Assembly (NCBI GenBank): GCA_041486365.1
Contig: JBGPLH010000102.1
Span: 1 to 9,648, forward strand
DNA from: JBGPLH01 sp041486365 [NCBI: Thermodesulfobacteriota bacterium]
GTDB lineage: Bacteria; JAUYMQ01
Length of the DNA: 9,648 nucleotides
Direction: 5' to 3'
Under the pieces are notes generated by a model, which worked only from the letters and a program-made list of their open reading frames with translations, made no database searches and was not told where the DNA came from. How positions within the stretch are numbered: the first letter of the stretch is position 1; every line of letters begins with the position of its first letter. The position numbers and the translations under genes were made by a program. Positions 1 to 8,088 of this stretch are shown here, piece by piece.

Positions 1-44
1 AGGACGAGGAGCGCGATCTCGCGCCCCTTGCGACGCTTGCCCAT
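1..44 (-). CDS. nusB: Transcription antitermination factor NusB, N-terminal fragment
   Basis: Only the first 14 codons are inside the window; the gene continues past the left edge. The visible start reads MGKRRKGREIALLV, which matches the usual basic N-terminus of NusB (M-x-K-R-R-K-x-R-E-x-A-L). NusB with NusE (S10) binds boxA RNA in rRNA leaders and supports antitermination. A GAGGGG Shine-Dalgarno-like stretch lies just upstream of the ATG, and the start follows the ribH stop by 7 bp. Its place directly after ribH is the very common ribH-nusB pairing, which supports the call despite the short fragment. Nothing can be said about the C-terminal domain. Confidence 0.75.
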   Translation of the reverse strand, partial: MGKRRKGREIALLV

Positions 45-51
45 CCGCCCC

Positions 52-573
52 TCACGCCGGGCCGGCGGGGCCCACGCTCCCGCGGCCTACCCGATGGAGG
101 AGATTCGCCATTTCGATCGCGCTCAGCGCGGCCTCGGCCCCCTTGTTGCCGTGCTTGCCTCCGGCCCGATCGAGCGCCTGTTCCATCGTGTCGCAGGTGA
201 GCAGCCCCAGCCCCACCGGGATCCGGTGATCCAGCGAGACGCGTGTGAGGCCGCGCGTCGTCTCGGCACAGACGTATTCGAAGTGTGGCGTGCCGCCGCG
301 CACGACGCATCCGAGGGCCACGATGGCGTCTACGCGGCCGGTGGCCGCGAGGGCCTGTGCAGCGATGGGAATTTCCCAGGCGCCCGGCACGCGAACGACC
401 TCGACCCGGTCGTCCGCCGCCCGGCTCCGGGCGAGCGCGTCGAGTGCCCCCTCGAGCAGGCGCGCGGTCACGGCCTCGTTGAACCGGCTCACGACCACGG
501 CGATGCGAAGGCCGTCCGCGCGCGATTGACCTTCCGTGATGCGGGGCCCCGCGCCCTTCTCACCGTCTGCCAT
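52..573 (-). CDS. ribH: 6,7-dimethyl-8-ribityllumazine synthase (RibH)
   Basis: Condenses 5-amino-6-ribitylamino-uracil with 3,4-dihydroxy-2-butanone 4-phosphate to give lumazine, the penultimate riboflavin step, in the cytoplasm. The 173-residue product has the family landmarks in order: SRFNE (29-33), VPGAWEIP (62-69), the GCVVRGGTPHFEYV block (88-101) with the catalytic His97, and the C-terminal R136 followed by GGKHGNKG. The frame stays open up to 663, but the ATG at 573 is preceded by an AAGGGGGG ribosome site and leaves about 20 residues before the conserved core, so it is chosen. The family is usually about 155 residues; the extra length is a non-conserved N-terminal stretch and a Gly/Pro-rich tail. 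The start overlaps the ribE end by 14 bp, which suggests translational coupling. Confidence 0.96.
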   Translation of the reverse strand: MADGEKGAGPRITEGQSRADGLRIAVVVSRFNEAVTARLLEGALDALARSRAADDRVEVVRVPGAWEIPIAAQALAATGRVDAIVALGCVVRGGTPHFEYVCAETTRGLTRVSLDHRIPVGLGLLTCDTMEQALDRAGGKHGNKGAEAALSAIEMANLLHRVGRGSVGPAGPA

Positions 574-1234
574 CGCGCCCCCCCTTCCCCTTGCCTTTGC
601 TCGCCGCCCGGAGCGAACGCGCGGAGCGCGTGCCGGCTCTGACGATGCCCGCGTCTCCCGCAAGGAGCTTCTGCACGTATTTCGCCAGCACGTCCGCCTC
701 GAGGTTCACCGGGTCGCCCGGCTTGCGCTCGCCGAGCGTCGTGTGCCGCGCCGTGTGCGGAATCACCGCAACGTCGAAGCGGCGCCCGCGCGACGCAGCC
801 ACGGTGAGGCTCACGCCGTCCACCGCGACGGATCCCTTCTCCACGAGGTAGCGGGCCACGGCAGGGGGCGCCTCGAACGTGTAGATCCACGCGTTTCCTT
901 CGGGCCTGACCGCCGCGACGCGCCCCACGCCGTCCACATGCCCCTGGACCAGATGGCCGCCGAGGCGATCGGAGAGCGTCAGCGAGCGCTCGAGGTTCAC
1001 CGGCGATCCGGGGCGCAGGGCGCCCAGCGCCGTGCGCCGGAGCGACTCGGGGGAAACTTCCACCGCGAAGCGTCCCCGCCCCTTCATGACGACGGTCATG
1101 CACGCGCCGTTCACCGCGATGCTCTCGCCGATCGCGAGGGCCCGCAGGCCACAGGCGATCTCGATCCGCGCGGCGCCCCGCACCGGCTCGATCCGCCGCA
1201 CCCGCCCCAGGGTCTCCACGATACCGGTGAACAT
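560..1234 (-). CDS. ribE: Riboflavin synthase, alpha-type (RibE/RibC)
   Basis: Dismutates two lumazine molecules into riboflavin and the pyrimidine returned to RibH. The protein is 224 residues with two lumazine-binding repeats. Repeat 1 starts with the diagnostic MFTGIVETLG and carries VNGACMTV (41-48). GGHLVQGHVDGVG (92-104) marks the start of repeat 2, which has DGVSLTV (139-145), IPHTARHTTL (158-167) and NLEADVLAKYV (177-187). MFTGIV is the near-invariant start of the family, and a GGAGGGGAGAGG ribosome site lies just upstream, so the ATG at 1234 is secure. After about residue 200 comes an unusual Lys/Gly/Arg-rich tail (roughly 203-224) not needed for the fold. The gene follows the ribD stop by 16 bp and overlaps ribH by 14 bp. 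The usual next gene in this order, ribBA, is absent. Confidence 0.97.
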   Translation of the reverse strand: MFTGIVETLGRVRRIEPVRGAARIEIACGLRALAIGESIAVNGACMTVVMKGRGRFAVEVSPESLRRTALGALRPGSPVNLERSLTLSDRLGGHLVQGHVDGVGRVAAVRPEGNAWIYTFEAPPAVARYLVEKGSVAVDGVSLTVAASRGRRFDVAVIPHTARHTTLGERKPGDPVNLEADVLAKYVQKLLAGDAGIVRAGTRSARSLRAASKGKGKGGRDGRR

Positions 1235-1250
1235 GACCTCTCCCCTCCGC

Positions 1251-2417
1251 CTATTCCCTCGCGCGGCCGATCGGCCGCTCCCTGCGCGCGGCGGGGGTGA
1301 GGTCCGCCTCCACGAGGAGATCCTCCCCGAGGCGTGAGACACGGACGTCGGACAGGGTGAGCCGCTTCGCGAGCGGCGCGGCGAGAAGACCCGGCGTCCG
1401 GTCGCCCCCGATCAGGATCGGCGCCAGCAGGATGCGCAGCCGGTCGACCAGTCCCCGCGAGAGGGCGTTGGCCGCCACGCGCGGTCCGCCCTCGATCAGC
1501 ACCGACTGCACGTCGCGCGCCCCGAGCTCCGCGAGCACGCGGGCGAGATCCACCCGCCCTTCCCGCGCGGGGATTCGCCAGACCTCCGCGCCGAGCCCCC
1601 GCAACGTCGCCTCCCGAGGGCGCGGGGCGCCGGGCAGCGTCGCAATCACGGTGCCGGCGGGGGAACCGCCGTGGAGCATCCGCGCCTTCGGAGGCATTCG
1701 CAGGCGGCCGTCGAGGATAACGCGGAGCGGATCCTTCCCGGGCCGGGTGCCCCGCGCCGTGAGCAGCGGATCGTCGATCAGCACGGTGCCTACGCCGACC
1801 AGGATCGCGTCGGAAACGTGCCGCAAGCGGTGGACGTAGCGCTCCGCTTCGGGTCCCGAGAGGCGCCCGCCCCGGCCGGGGCCGGGGGCCACCTTGCCGT
1901 CGAGGCTCATCGCGCACTTCAGCGTGACGAGGGGCAGGCCCGACGTGACCTGCTTCAGGAAGGGCGCGTTCTGCGCGCGGCAGGCGCTCTCCAGCACGCC
2001 GTGGATCACCTCGATCCCCCGAGCGCGCAGCCGGGCCGCGCCGCCGCCGCGGACCCTCGGGTTGGGATCGGACACGCCGATCACGACGCGCGCGACGCCG
2101 CTGCGCAGGACCGCGTCCGTGCAGGCCGGGGTGCGCCCCGCGTGGTTGCAGGGCTCGAGCGTCACATACAGCGTCGCTCCACGCGCCGCGCGCCCCGCGC
2201 GTTCCAGCGCCATCGCCTCGCCGTGCACCGCACCGACGCGCCGGTGCCACCCCTCCCCCACGATGCGGCCGCCGCGCACGACGACGGCCCCCACCATCGG
2301 GTTCGGGCTGGTCCAGCCCTCACCCCGCCGCGCCAGCGCCAGCGCGCGCTTCATGAAGCGCGGGTGCTCCGCGGCCTGTTCAGCGCTCACCGGCGCCGGA
2401 GTTCTTCTTTTCCTCAT
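1251..2417 (-). CDS. ribD: Bifunctional diaminohydroxyphosphoribosylaminopyrimidine deaminase / 5-amino-6-(5-phosphoribosylamino)uracil reductase (RibD)
   Basis: Carries out steps two and three of the riboflavin pathway: zinc-dependent deamination of the pyrimidine, then NADPH-dependent reduction of the ribosyl side chain. Numbering from the ATG at 2417 (388 residues), the deaminase domain covers about 20-160, with [11 protein letters not shown], zinc ligand His65 and Glu67 (HGE instead of the usual HAE), and [11 protein letters not shown] giving Cys90 and Cys99. The reductase domain follows, with [35 protein letters not shown] and [11 protein letters not shown]. Both domains look complete. 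The start is uncertain: the ATG at 2417 overlaps nrdR by 38 bp, while an in-frame GTG at 2390 overlaps by only 11 bp and gives a more usual N-terminus. Neither has a strong Shine-Dalgarno sequence. Confidence 0.96.
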   Translation of the reverse strand: MRKRRTPAPVSAEQAAEHPRFMKRALALARRGEGWTSPNPMVGAVVVRGGRIVGEGWHRRVGAVHGEAMALERAGRAARGATLYVTLEPCNHAGRTPACTDAVLRSGVARVVIGVSDPNPRVRGGGAARLRARGIEVIHGVLESACRAQNAPFLKQVTSGLPLVTLKCAMSLDGKVAPGPGRGGRLSGPEAERYVHRLRHVSDAILVGVGTVLIDDPLLTARGTRPGKDPLRVILDGRLRMPPKARMLHGGSPAGTVIATLPGAPRPREATLRGLGAEVWRIPAREGRVDLARVLAELGARDVQSVLIEGGPRVAANALSRGLVDRLRILLAPILIGGDRTPGLLAAPLAKRLTLSDVRVSRLGEDLLVEADLTPAARRERPIGRARE

Positions 2418-2862
2418 CGAGGAGCTCTTTCAGCTCCGCCATGAACTCGTTCAGATCCTTGAACGAGCGGTACACCGATGCGAAGCGGACGTAGGCCACC
2501 TGGTCGAGGTCGTGGAGCTCCTGCATCACCGCCTCGCCGACGGCGCTGCTCGGGATCTCCTTGGCACCGCTCTCCTGGAAGCGCTTCTCCAGGTTCTCCA
2601 CGACCCGCTCGATCCGCTCGACGCTCACCGGGCGCTTTTCGCAGGCCTTGTGGATTCCCATCATGATCTTCTTGCGGTCGAAGGGCTCGCGGCGACCGTC
2701 CTTCTTCACCACCAGGGGCAGGATCTCCTCGATCCGCTCGTAGGTGGTGAAGCGCCGCGTGCACCGCGCGCATTCACGGCGCCGGCGGATCACGTTATCG
2801 TCCCGCGAGAGCCGCGAGTCGATCACCCGATTATCGGTGTCGGAGCAGAAGGGGCAGCGCAC
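2380..2862 (-). CDS. nrdR: Transcriptional repressor NrdR
   Basis: Zinc- and nucleotide-binding repressor of ribonucleotide reductase operons. The 160-residue product has an N-terminal zinc ribbon with CPFC (Cys3, Cys6) and CARC (Cys31, Cys34), the signature VIDSR, and [10 protein letters not shown] (36-45). An ATP-cone domain then covers roughly 48-138 ([16 protein letters not shown] onward). The frame is open to 2919, but the GTG at 2862 puts the product start at MRCPFC, as in most NrdR proteins, and has GAGG five bases upstream, so it is preferred. The C-terminus is charged ([12 protein letters not shown]). Placement between glyA and ribD is a common arrangement. No ribonucleotide reductase gene or recognisable NrdR box is seen in this window, so its targets lie elsewhere. 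Confidence 0.97.
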   Translation of the reverse strand: MRCPFCSDTDNRVIDSRLSRDDNVIRRRRECARCTRRFTTYERIEEILPLVVKKDGRREPFDRKKIMMGIHKACEKRPVSVERIERVVENLEKRFQESGAKEIPSSAVGEAVMQELHDLDQVAYVRFASVYRSFKDLNEFMAELKELLDEEKKNSGAGER

Positions 2863-2920
2863 GACGGCCTCGTGTCTCGCCCTGAGCCGGCGGCGCAGCG
2901 GGCGGGAGCCTCGGGACACG

Positions 2921-2940
2921 CCGGGGCACCCGAGCCCCGG
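2921..2940 (-). repeat. Perfect inverted repeat in the glyA-nrdR gap
   Basis: Two 7-base GC-only arms (CCGGGGC and GCCCCGG) flank a 6-base loop, starting 9 bases after the glyA stop on the transcribed strand. No U tract follows, so it does not look like a standard intrinsic terminator. The loop bases UCGGG can also pair with CCCGA about 12 bases downstream, giving either an alternative hairpin or a tight pseudoknot. It may slow or partly stop transcription, or protect the upstream mRNA end. In DNA this GC-rich such stems can also arise by chance. Confidence 0.5.
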
Positions 2941-2949
2941 AGGGGTCCG

Positions 2950-4203
2950 TCAGGACGACGCGCGGCGGCTGGCGTACAGGGGGAAGGCGGCGCAGAGCTC
3001 GCCGACCGCGCTTCGCACGCGGTCGTTCACGGCGGCGTCGTCCGGGCGATCCAGGACGTCAGCGATCAGGTCGCCGATCTGCGCCATCTCGTTCTCCTTC
3101 ATCCCGCGGGTGGTCACCGCGGGGGTACCGATCCGGATCCCGCTCGTGACGAAGGGGGAGCGGGTCTCGAAGGGGACGGTGTTCTTGTTCACGGTGATCC
3201 CGGCCCGGTCGAGCGCCTCCTCGGCCACCTTGCCGGTGAGATCGGTCTTGCGGAGGTCCATCAGGATCAGGTGCGTGTCCGTGCCCCCCGAGACGAGGGA
3301 CCAGCCGCGCGCGGTGAGGCGGGAGGCCAGCGCGACGGCGTTCGTCAGGATCTGAGCCTGGTACTCGCGGAACGCGGGGGCTTGCGCCTCCCGGAAGGCA
3401 ACGGCTTTGGCGGCGATCACGTGCATGAGCGGCCCGCCCTGGATCCCGGGGAACACCATCGAGTTGATCGCCTTGGCGTGCGCCTCCCGCATGAGGATCA
3501 TCCCGCCCCGGGGGCCGCGAAGCGTCTTGTGGGTGGTCGTGGTGACGAACTCGCAGTGGGGCACCGGGTTCGGGAACAACCCCGCCACGACGAGCCCGGC
3601 GTAGTGGGCGACGTCCGCCATCACCATCGCCCCCGACTCGTCGGCGATCGCGCGGAACCGCTCGAAGTCGATGCGGCGCGGGTATGCGCTCGCCCCCACC
3701 ACGATCAGCTTCGGGCGGTGCGCCAGGGCCAGGGCCCGGACCTCGTCGTAATCGATCCGCTGGTCGGATTCGCGCACGCCGTAGGGGACCACCTTGTAGA
3801 ACCTGCCGGAGAAGTTGACGGGGCTGCCGTGCGTGAGGTGCCCGCCGTGCGAGAGGTTCATCCCGAGGTAGGTGTCGCCGGGCTGCAGGGTGGCGAAGTA
3901 GACCGCCATGTTGGCCTGCGCGCCCGAGTGCGGCTGCACGTTGGCGGCGTCGGCGCCGAAGAGTGCCTTCGCCCGCTCGATCGCGAGGTTCTCCACGACG
4001 TCCACGTAGCCGCAGCCGCCGTAGTAGCGCTTGCCGGGGAGTCCCTCCGCGTACTTGTTCGTGAGGACCGAGCCCTGGGCCTCCAGCACCGCCTCGCTCA
4101 CGAAGTTCTCGCTCGCGATCAACTCGAGGGTCATCGCCTGGCGATCCGTCTCCTGGCGGATCGCCTGGGCCACCTCGGGATCCACCTGCTCCAGCTCCGA
4201 CAT
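2950..4203 (-). CDS. glyA: Serine hydroxymethyltransferase (GlyA)
   Basis: PLP enzyme that converts serine and tetrahydrofolate to glycine and 5,10-methylene-tetrahydrofolate, the main source of one-carbon units. The 417-residue product has the normal bacterial length. Landmarks in order: LIASENF (28-34), [13 protein letters not shown] (51-63), PHSGAQAN (91-98), the [11 protein letters not shown] block (195-205), and the PLP-binding [14 protein letters not shown] with Lys226 as the Schiff-base lysine. GIQGGPLMH and SGIRIGTPA follow near the C-terminus. The ATG at 4203 gives the typical start and has GAGGTG a few bases upstream. The frame runs open as far as 4689, but that part lies wholly over rpiB and is not used. 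The start comes 2 bp after the rpiB stop, so the two are probably translated in a coupled way. Confidence 0.98.
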   Translation of the reverse strand: MSELEQVDPEVAQAIRQETDRQAMTLELIASENFVSEAVLEAQGSVLTNKYAEGLPGKRYYGGCGYVDVVENLAIERAKALFGADAANVQPHSGAQANMAVYFATLQPGDTYLGMNLSHGGHLTHGSPVNFSGRFYKVVPYGVRESDQRIDYDEVRALALAHRPKLIVVGASAYPRRIDFERFRAIADESGAMVMADVAHYAGLVVAGLFPNPVPHCEFVTTTTHKTLRGPRGGMILMREAHAKAINSMVFPGIQGGPLMHVIAAKAVAFREAQAPAFREYQAQILTNAVALASRLTARGWSLVSGGTDTHLILMDLRKTDLTGKVAEEALDRAGITVNKNTVPFETRSPFVTSGIRIGTPAVTTRGMKENEMAQIGDLIADVLDRPDDAAVNDRVRSAVGELCAAFPLYASRRASS

Positions 4204-4205
4204 CG

Positions 4206-4679
4206 TCACCTCGAATTGTTCCGGAGGATTTCCTCCGCGATTTCTCTCTCGATCGCGGCAATCTTCTGCACGCGCCGCTCGTGGCGGCCGCCCTCGAAGG
4301 GCGTGTCGAGCCACGTGTCGAGCGCCTTCATCGCGACGTCCGCGGCGATGAACTTCTCGCCGAAGACGAGGACGTTCGAGTCGACATGGGCGCGGCTCTG
4401 CTCGGCCACATCCACGGCGGTCACCAGCGCGGCCCGCACCCCGGGGAACTTGTTCGCCACGACGCTCATCCCGACCCCCGACCCACATACGAGGATCCCG
4501 CGGTCCGCTTCCCTCCTGGACACGCCGCCGGCCACTATCCGGGCGAAGTCCGGGTAGTCGACCGAGGTGTCGTCGTAGGTGCCGAAGTCCTCCACCTGCA
4601 CCCCGCGCGACTCCAGGTGCCGCTGGATCTCCTCCTTGAGCCCGAGGCCCGCGTGGTCGCTTCCGAGCAGGATCTTCAC
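4206..4679 (-). CDS. rpiB: Ribose-5-phosphate isomerase B (RpiB)
   Basis: Interconverts ribose-5-phosphate and ribulose-5-phosphate in the pentose phosphate pathway. The 157-residue product opens with [11 protein letters not shown], as in the RpiB/LacAB family. It carries [13 protein letters not shown] (65-77) with the presumed catalytic Cys65, and [13 protein letters not shown] (96-108) with His98. The start is a GTG at 4679, with GGAGGA upstream inside the fabF end. The fabF stop lies 6 bp upstream and glyA starts 2 bp downstream, so it sits tightly in the operon. Ribulose-5-phosphate is also the substrate for the four-carbon precursor used by RibH, which may help explain why rpiB is kept in this cluster. 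A LacA/B-type galactose-6-phosphate isomerase is less likely given the genes around it. Confidence 0.96.
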   Translation of the reverse strand: MKILLGSDHAGLGLKEEIQRHLESRGVQVEDFGTYDDTSVDYPDFARIVAGGVSRREADRGILVCGSGVGMSVVANKFPGVRAALVTAVDVAEQSRAHVDSNVLVFGEKFIAADVAMKALDTWLDTPFEGGRHERRVQKIAAIEREIAEEILRNNSR

Positions 4680-4685
4680 CGTTCG

Positions 4686-5951
4686 TCATCCTCCAGATGT
4701 CGGCTCGAATCCCCGGAGGATCAGGCAGGCGTTCGTCCCGCCGAACCCGAAGGAGTTGGAGAGCGCCGCGCGAACCGTCCCGCTCCGGGCGCCGCCGGCC
4801 ACGTAATCGAGGTCGCAGTCGTCGTCGGGATCGGTGAGGTTGATCGTGGGCGGGAAGATCTGGTCCCGCAAGGCCAGCGCGATGAAGATCGTCTCGATAC
4901 CGCCGGCCCCGCCGAGCAGGTGGCCGGTCATCGACTTCGTGCTGCTCACGGCGAGGCGACGCGCGTGGGCGCCGAAGACCGATCTGATCGAGCGGGACTC
5001 GAGGCCGTCGTTGTAGGGCGTGGCGGTCCCGTGGGCGTTCACGTAATCCACCTCCTCGGGCTCGATCCGCGCGTCCTCCAGCGCCATCCGCATGCAGCGA
5101 TTCGTCCCGTCACTGTCCTCCGGTGGCGCCGTGATGTGGTAGGCGTCGCCCGTCAGGCCGTAGCCGATCACCTCGGCGTAGATCCGGGCGCCCCGCTCGA
5201 TGGCCAGGGAGAGCTCCTCGAGGATGACGATCCCCGCCCCCTCGCCCATCACGAAGCCGTCGCGCGTGCGATCGAAGGGACGACTCGCCGTCTCGGGTGT
5301 GTCGTTCCGCGTGCTCATGGCGCGCATCGCGCAGAATGCGCCGATCCCCAGTGGGGTCACCGCCGCTTCCGTGCCGCCGGCCACCATGACGTCGCTCACG
5401 CCTCGCTGGATCAGCTTGAAGGCGTCGCCGATCGCGTGGGTGCCCGAGGCGCAGGCGGTGGACACGCAGGAGTTGGGTCCCTTCAGGCCGAAGCGAATGG
5501 AGACCTGGCCGGCCGCCATGTTGGGGATCACCTTGGGGACAGTGAAGGGGCTCAGGCGCTTCCAGCCCCGATCCACGGCCCGCAAGGTTTCCACGGCGCT
5601 CTCGATCGTCTCCACGCCGCCCATCCCTGTTCCGACGATCGTGCCGATCCGGGGGGCCAACGCCGGAGTGATCTTGAGGCCCGCGTCCCGGATCGCCTGG
5701 GTGGCACCGGCGATCGCGTATTGGGCGAAGCGATCGAGCTTTCGCTCCTCCTTGCGCTCGAGGTAGACGCCCGCGTCGAAGCCCCGCACCTCGGCGGCGA
5801 TCCGGGTTGGGAATCCGAAGCCGGCCGCATCGAAGCGGGTGATCGGCCCCGCGCCGGATTTCCCGGCCAGGATGGCGCCCCACGTTTCTTCGACCGTGTT
5901 GCCCAGCGGGGTGACCGCTCCGAGCCCCGTGATGACGACGCGCCTTCTCAT
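4686..5951 (-). CDS. fabF: Beta-ketoacyl-[acyl-carrier-protein] synthase II (FabF)
   Basis: Elongating condensing enzyme of type II fatty acid synthesis: it joins malonyl-ACP to acyl-ACP with loss of CO2. The 421-residue product has the full thiolase-fold signature set: nucleophile Cys167 in TACASG, His307 in [11 protein letters not shown], Lys339 and His344 in [16 protein letters not shown], and the glycine-rich [11 protein letters not shown] near the C-terminus. These align closely with E. coli FabF Cys163, His303, Lys335 and His340. The ATG at 5951 gives the usual [11 protein letters not shown] start, although its Shine-Dalgarno match is weak; coupling to acpP, whose stop lies 13 bp upstream, may make up for this. 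FabB is possible by fold, but location next to acpP and the sequence favour FabF. No FabH-type initiating synthase is present in the window. Confidence 0.97.
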   Translation of the reverse strand: MRRRVVITGLGAVTPLGNTVEETWGAILAGKSGAGPITRFDAAGFGFPTRIAAEVRGFDAGVYLERKEERKLDRFAQYAIAGATQAIRDAGLKITPALAPRIGTIVGTGMGGVETIESAVETLRAVDRGWKRLSPFTVPKVIPNMAAGQVSIRFGLKGPNSCVSTACASGTHAIGDAFKLIQRGVSDVMVAGGTEAAVTPLGIGAFCAMRAMSTRNDTPETASRPFDRTRDGFVMGEGAGIVILEELSLAIERGARIYAEVIGYGLTGDAYHITAPPEDSDGTNRCMRMALEDARIEPEEVDYVNAHGTATPYNDGLESRSIRSVFGAHARRLAVSSTKSMTGHLLGGAGGIETIFIALALRDQIFPPTINLTDPDDDCDLDYVAGGARSGTVRAALSNSFGFGGTNACLILRGFEPTSGG

Positions 5952-5964
5952 GGGACCGTCCGGG

Positions 5965-6201
5965 TCAGCTCTGGGCCTTCTGCTTGATGTAATTGATCGC
6001 ATCCTGGATCGTCTGGATTTTCTCAGCGTCCTCGTCCGGGATCTCCATGTCGAACTCCTCCTCCATGGCCATCACCAGCTCCACGATGTCCAGGGAGTCC
6101 GCGCCCAGGTCGTCGATGAAGCTCGCCTCGGGGACCACCTCGTCCTCGCTCACGCCGAGCTGCTCGACGATGATCTCCTTGACTCTCTCTTCGATGCCCA
6201 T
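5965..6201 (-). CDS. acpP: Acyl carrier protein (AcpP)
   Basis: Small acidic carrier that holds growing acyl chains on a 4'-phosphopantetheine arm and serves FabD, FabG and FabF. The product is 78 residues, the standard length. The modification site is Ser36 in [15 protein letters not shown], followed by the acidic recognition helix. The ATG at 6201 has a perfect AAGGAGG ribosome site six bases upstream, the best in the window, in keeping with the high amounts of ACP cells need. Upstream, a 118-bp gap separates it from fabG and holds a GC-rich inverted repeat. Downstream, fabF follows after 13 bp. Confidence 0.98.
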   Translation of the reverse strand: MGIEERVKEIIVEQLGVSEDEVVPEASFIDDLGADSLDIVELVMAMEEEFDMEIPDEDAEKIQTIQDAINYIKQKAQS

Positions 6202-6207
6202 CCATTT

Positions 6208-6214
6208 CCTCCTT
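6208..6214 (-). promoter_or_regulatory. Full-consensus Shine-Dalgarno of acpP
   Basis: The transcribed strand reads AAGGAGG, complementary to the 3' end of 16S rRNA, with six bases to the ATG. It is clearly stronger than the sites of neighbouring genes such as fabF, and it fixes the acpP start against the longer open frame. Confidence 0.85.
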
Positions 6215-6221
6215 GTGGGCC

Positions 6222-6245
6222 GGGCGCGCCGGCGGGGCGCGTCCC
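6222..6245 (-). repeat. GC-rich inverted repeat upstream of acpP
   Basis: On the transcribed strand GGGACGCGCC and GGCGCGCCC can pair around a CCGCC loop, giving nine pairs with one bulged A. The stem ends eight bases before the acpP Shine-Dalgarno and leaves that site free. There is no U tract. It lies in the 118-bp fabG-acpP gap (6202-6319), in which no further gene is seen. It could act as an RNA processing or stability element that sets ACP levels apart from the enzymes, but its function is inferred only from position. Confidence 0.4.
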
Positions 6246-6319
6246 GGGTCAGGAACAGGATCCGGATTCCGTGATCCGCTTCAAGAGCCCGCGGCGGCGC
6301 GGTGAACCGCTCCGCCACC

Positions 6320-7060
6320 TCAGCACAACCCTCCGTTCACATGGATCACCTGGCCGGTGATGTAGCCCGCCTCCTCCGAGAGGAGGAAGCTCACCAGCGC
6401 GGCCACTTCCTCCGCCTGGCCGAGGCGCCCCAGCGGCACCCGCGTGAGAAGCTCCTCGCGCACCTTCTCCGGCAGCCGCCGCGTCATGTCGGTGTCGATG
6501 AAACCGGGCGCCACCGCGTTCACCGTGATCGCGCGGCTTGCCAGCTCGAGGGCCACCGACCGCGTGAAGCCCATGATGCCCGCCTTGCTCGCCGCGTAGT
6601 TCGACTGTCCGGGATTGCCCGTGACCGCCACGACGCTCGTGACGTTCACGATCCGGCCGCGCCGCGCCTTCACCATGGATCGGGACGCGGCCCGCGTGCA
6701 GTGGAAAACGCCCTTCAGGTTCACGTCGAGCACGCGGTCCCACTCCTCCTCCTTCATCCGGAGGAGCAGGTTGTCCGCCGTGATCCCGGCGTTGTTCACG
6801 AGGCCGTCGATCCGCCCGTGGCGATCGACGAGGTCCTTGAAGAACGCCTGCGTGTCCTCGAAGCGGCTCACGTCGAGCGCCAGCGACTCCGCGCTTCCGC
6901 CCGACTCCTTGATCGATTCCAGCACGCGTGCGCCGGCAGCGGCGTCCCTGCTGTAGGTGAACGCCACGTGCGCGCCCTCGCCCCCCAGGCGCTGCGCAAT
7001 CGCGCGGCCGATGCCGCGGGACCCGCCCGTGACCACGAACACCCTTCCCGAGTGCCTCAC
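6320..7060 (-). CDS. fabG: 3-oxoacyl-[acyl-carrier-protein] reductase (FabG)
   Basis: NADPH-dependent short-chain dehydrogenase that reduces 3-oxoacyl-ACP in the first reduction of each elongation cycle. The 246-residue product has the Rossmann motif TGGSRGIG (11-18), NNAG (89-92), catalytic Asn114, Ser142 in NVTSVVA, and YAASK with Tyr155 and Lys159. It ends in the typical FabG pattern [13 protein letters not shown]. The start is a GTG at 7060 that shares four bases with the fabD stop (GTGA), a classic coupling overlap, and gives the same N-terminal length as E. coli FabG. Many SDR enzymes share this fold; the position between fabD and acpP makes FabG the clear choice. Confidence 0.97.
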   Translation of the reverse strand: MRHSGRVFVVTGGSRGIGRAIAQRLGGEGAHVAFTYSRDAAAGARVLESIKESGGSAESLALDVSRFEDTQAFFKDLVDRHGRIDGLVNNAGITADNLLLRMKEEEWDRVLDVNLKGVFHCTRAASRSMVKARRGRIVNVTSVVAVTGNPGQSNYAASKAGIMGFTRSVALELASRAITVNAVAPGFIDTDMTRRLPEKVREELLTRVPLGRLGQAEEVAALVSFLLSEEAGYITGQVIHVNGGLC

Positions 7061-8022
7061 GCCCGCGCCTCGGCGCCCGGCCGGGGGAACTCAGCCGCGA
7101 GCGCGTCGATCTCCTCGAGTCGACCGCAGGCCGACACGCGCGCGCCGTCGATCATGCGTTTCACGATTCCGGCGAGGACCTTCCCGGGCCCGACCTCGAC
7201 GAAGTGGACCACGCCCATCTCCGCCATCGTCAGGACGGATGCCTCCCATCGGACGGGGGAGGCAACCTGGTCCACGAGCCTGCGCCGCAGGCGCGCCGGC
7301 TCGTTCGAGGGCTGCGCGTCCACGTTCCCGATCACCGGCACGCGCGGCGCGCGGATAGCCACGCCGTCGAGCGCGCCGGAGAGCCGCACGGCCGCCTTCG
7401 CCATCAGGGGCGAGTGAAAGGGCGCGCTCACGGGGAGAGGCAACACGCGCCGGGCACCGGCGGACTTGAGCGCCGGAATAGCGCGATCGACCGCCTCGCG
7501 ATCGCCGCTGATAACCACCTGGCCCGCGCCGTTGTAGTTCGCGGGGACCACGACGCCGTCGCCCGAGGCCGAGATCTCCGCACACACCTTCGCGACGGTG
7601 TCGCCGTCCAGACCCAGCACCGCGCCCATGGCGCCACGGCCGCGCGGCACCGCCTCCTGCATCGCCGTACCGCGGAGCCGCACGAGGCGCAATGCATCCT
7701 CGAAGGCCATGGCACCGGTGGCCACGAGCGCGGTCCACTCGCCGAGGCTGTGGCCGGCGGCCACGTCGGGCCGGAGACTCGTCCGCGCCTCCAGCACGGC
7801 GTGGGCCGCGAGGCTCGTGGTGAGCAGGGCGGGCTGCAGGTTCGCGGTGAGCGTGAGATTCGCTTCCGGCCCCTCGAAGCACAGCCGCGCGAGATCGAAG
7901 CCCAGGGCCTCGTTCGCGCGCGCGAAGAGGTCCCGCGCCTCGACACGGGCATCATGCAGGTCGCGGCCCATTCCCACGATCTGCGAGCCCTGTCCCGGAA
8001 AGAGGAAGGCGGTCCTGCTCAC
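7057..8022 (-). CDS. fabD: Malonyl-CoA:ACP transacylase (FabD)
   Basis: Transfers malonyl from CoA to ACP, supplying the extender unit for fatty acid synthesis. The 321-residue product opens with RTAFLFPGQGSQ and has the nucleophile Ser92 in GHSLGEW, Arg117 in LVRLRGTAMQEA and His203 in SAPFHSPLM. VGPGKVL lies near the C-terminus. Ser92 and Arg117 match the E. coli numbering and His203 is shifted by two. The GTG start at 8022 has AGGAG seven bases upstream. After the core comes an Ala/Glu/Arg-rich C-terminal end. The 85-bp gap to rpmF upstream is where plsX and fabH stand in the usual order; neither is present. fabG overlaps the end by four bases. Confidence 0.97.
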   Translation of the reverse strand: MSRTAFLFPGQGSQIVGMGRDLHDARVEARDLFARANEALGFDLARLCFEGPEANLTLTANLQPALLTTSLAAHAVLEARTSLRPDVAAGHSLGEWTALVATGAMAFEDALRLVRLRGTAMQEAVPRGRGAMGAVLGLDGDTVAKVCAEISASGDGVVVPANYNGAGQVVISGDREAVDRAIPALKSAGARRVLPLPVSAPFHSPLMAKAAVRLSGALDGVAIRAPRVPVIGNVDAQPSNEPARLRRRLVDQVASPVRWEASVLTMAEMGVVHFVEVGPGKVLAGIVKRMIDGARVSACGRLEEIDALAAEFPRPGAEARA

Positions 8023-8071
8023 CAGGGACTCCTGTCGGGTCGGGACGGCGTGGCCGCGATGCCCATCGGCG

Positions 8072-8088
8072 CGCGGCGCCCCGCCGCG
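8072..8088 (-). repeat. GC-only inverted repeat between rpmF and fabD
   Basis: Arms CGCGGCG and CGCCGCG flank a three-base GGG loop inside the 85-bp gap (8023-8107). No U tract follows. The gap shows no leftover coding similarity to plsX or fabH that I can recognise. The stem may act on the 3' end of the rpmF message or as a weak attenuator before fabD; chance formation in GC-rich DNA remains possible. Confidence 0.4.

Noticed and set aside
1235-1250. FMN riboswitch upstream of the riboflavin genes
   Set aside because: The gaps before ribD, ribE and ribH are overlapping or under 20 bp, leaving no room for one, and no conserved FMN-element pattern is seen in the upstream operon leader.
1894-4557. 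An 887-codon open frame on the plus strand
   Set aside because: It lies antisense to ribD, nrdR, glyA and rpiB, all with clear family motifs. Its Arg/His/Asp/Ala-rich composition is typical of the mirror frame of GC-rich genes, and no domain is recognisable.
4204-4689. N-terminal extension of glyA by about 160 residues
   Set aside because: The added part is wholly within rpiB, is Arg/Gly-rich without family similarity, and the usual SHMT start with a ribosome site is at 4203.
4281-5987. A 568-codon open frame on the plus strand opposite rpiB and fabF
   Set aside because: It is the antisense of well-supported genes, has low-complexity composition and no recognisable motif.
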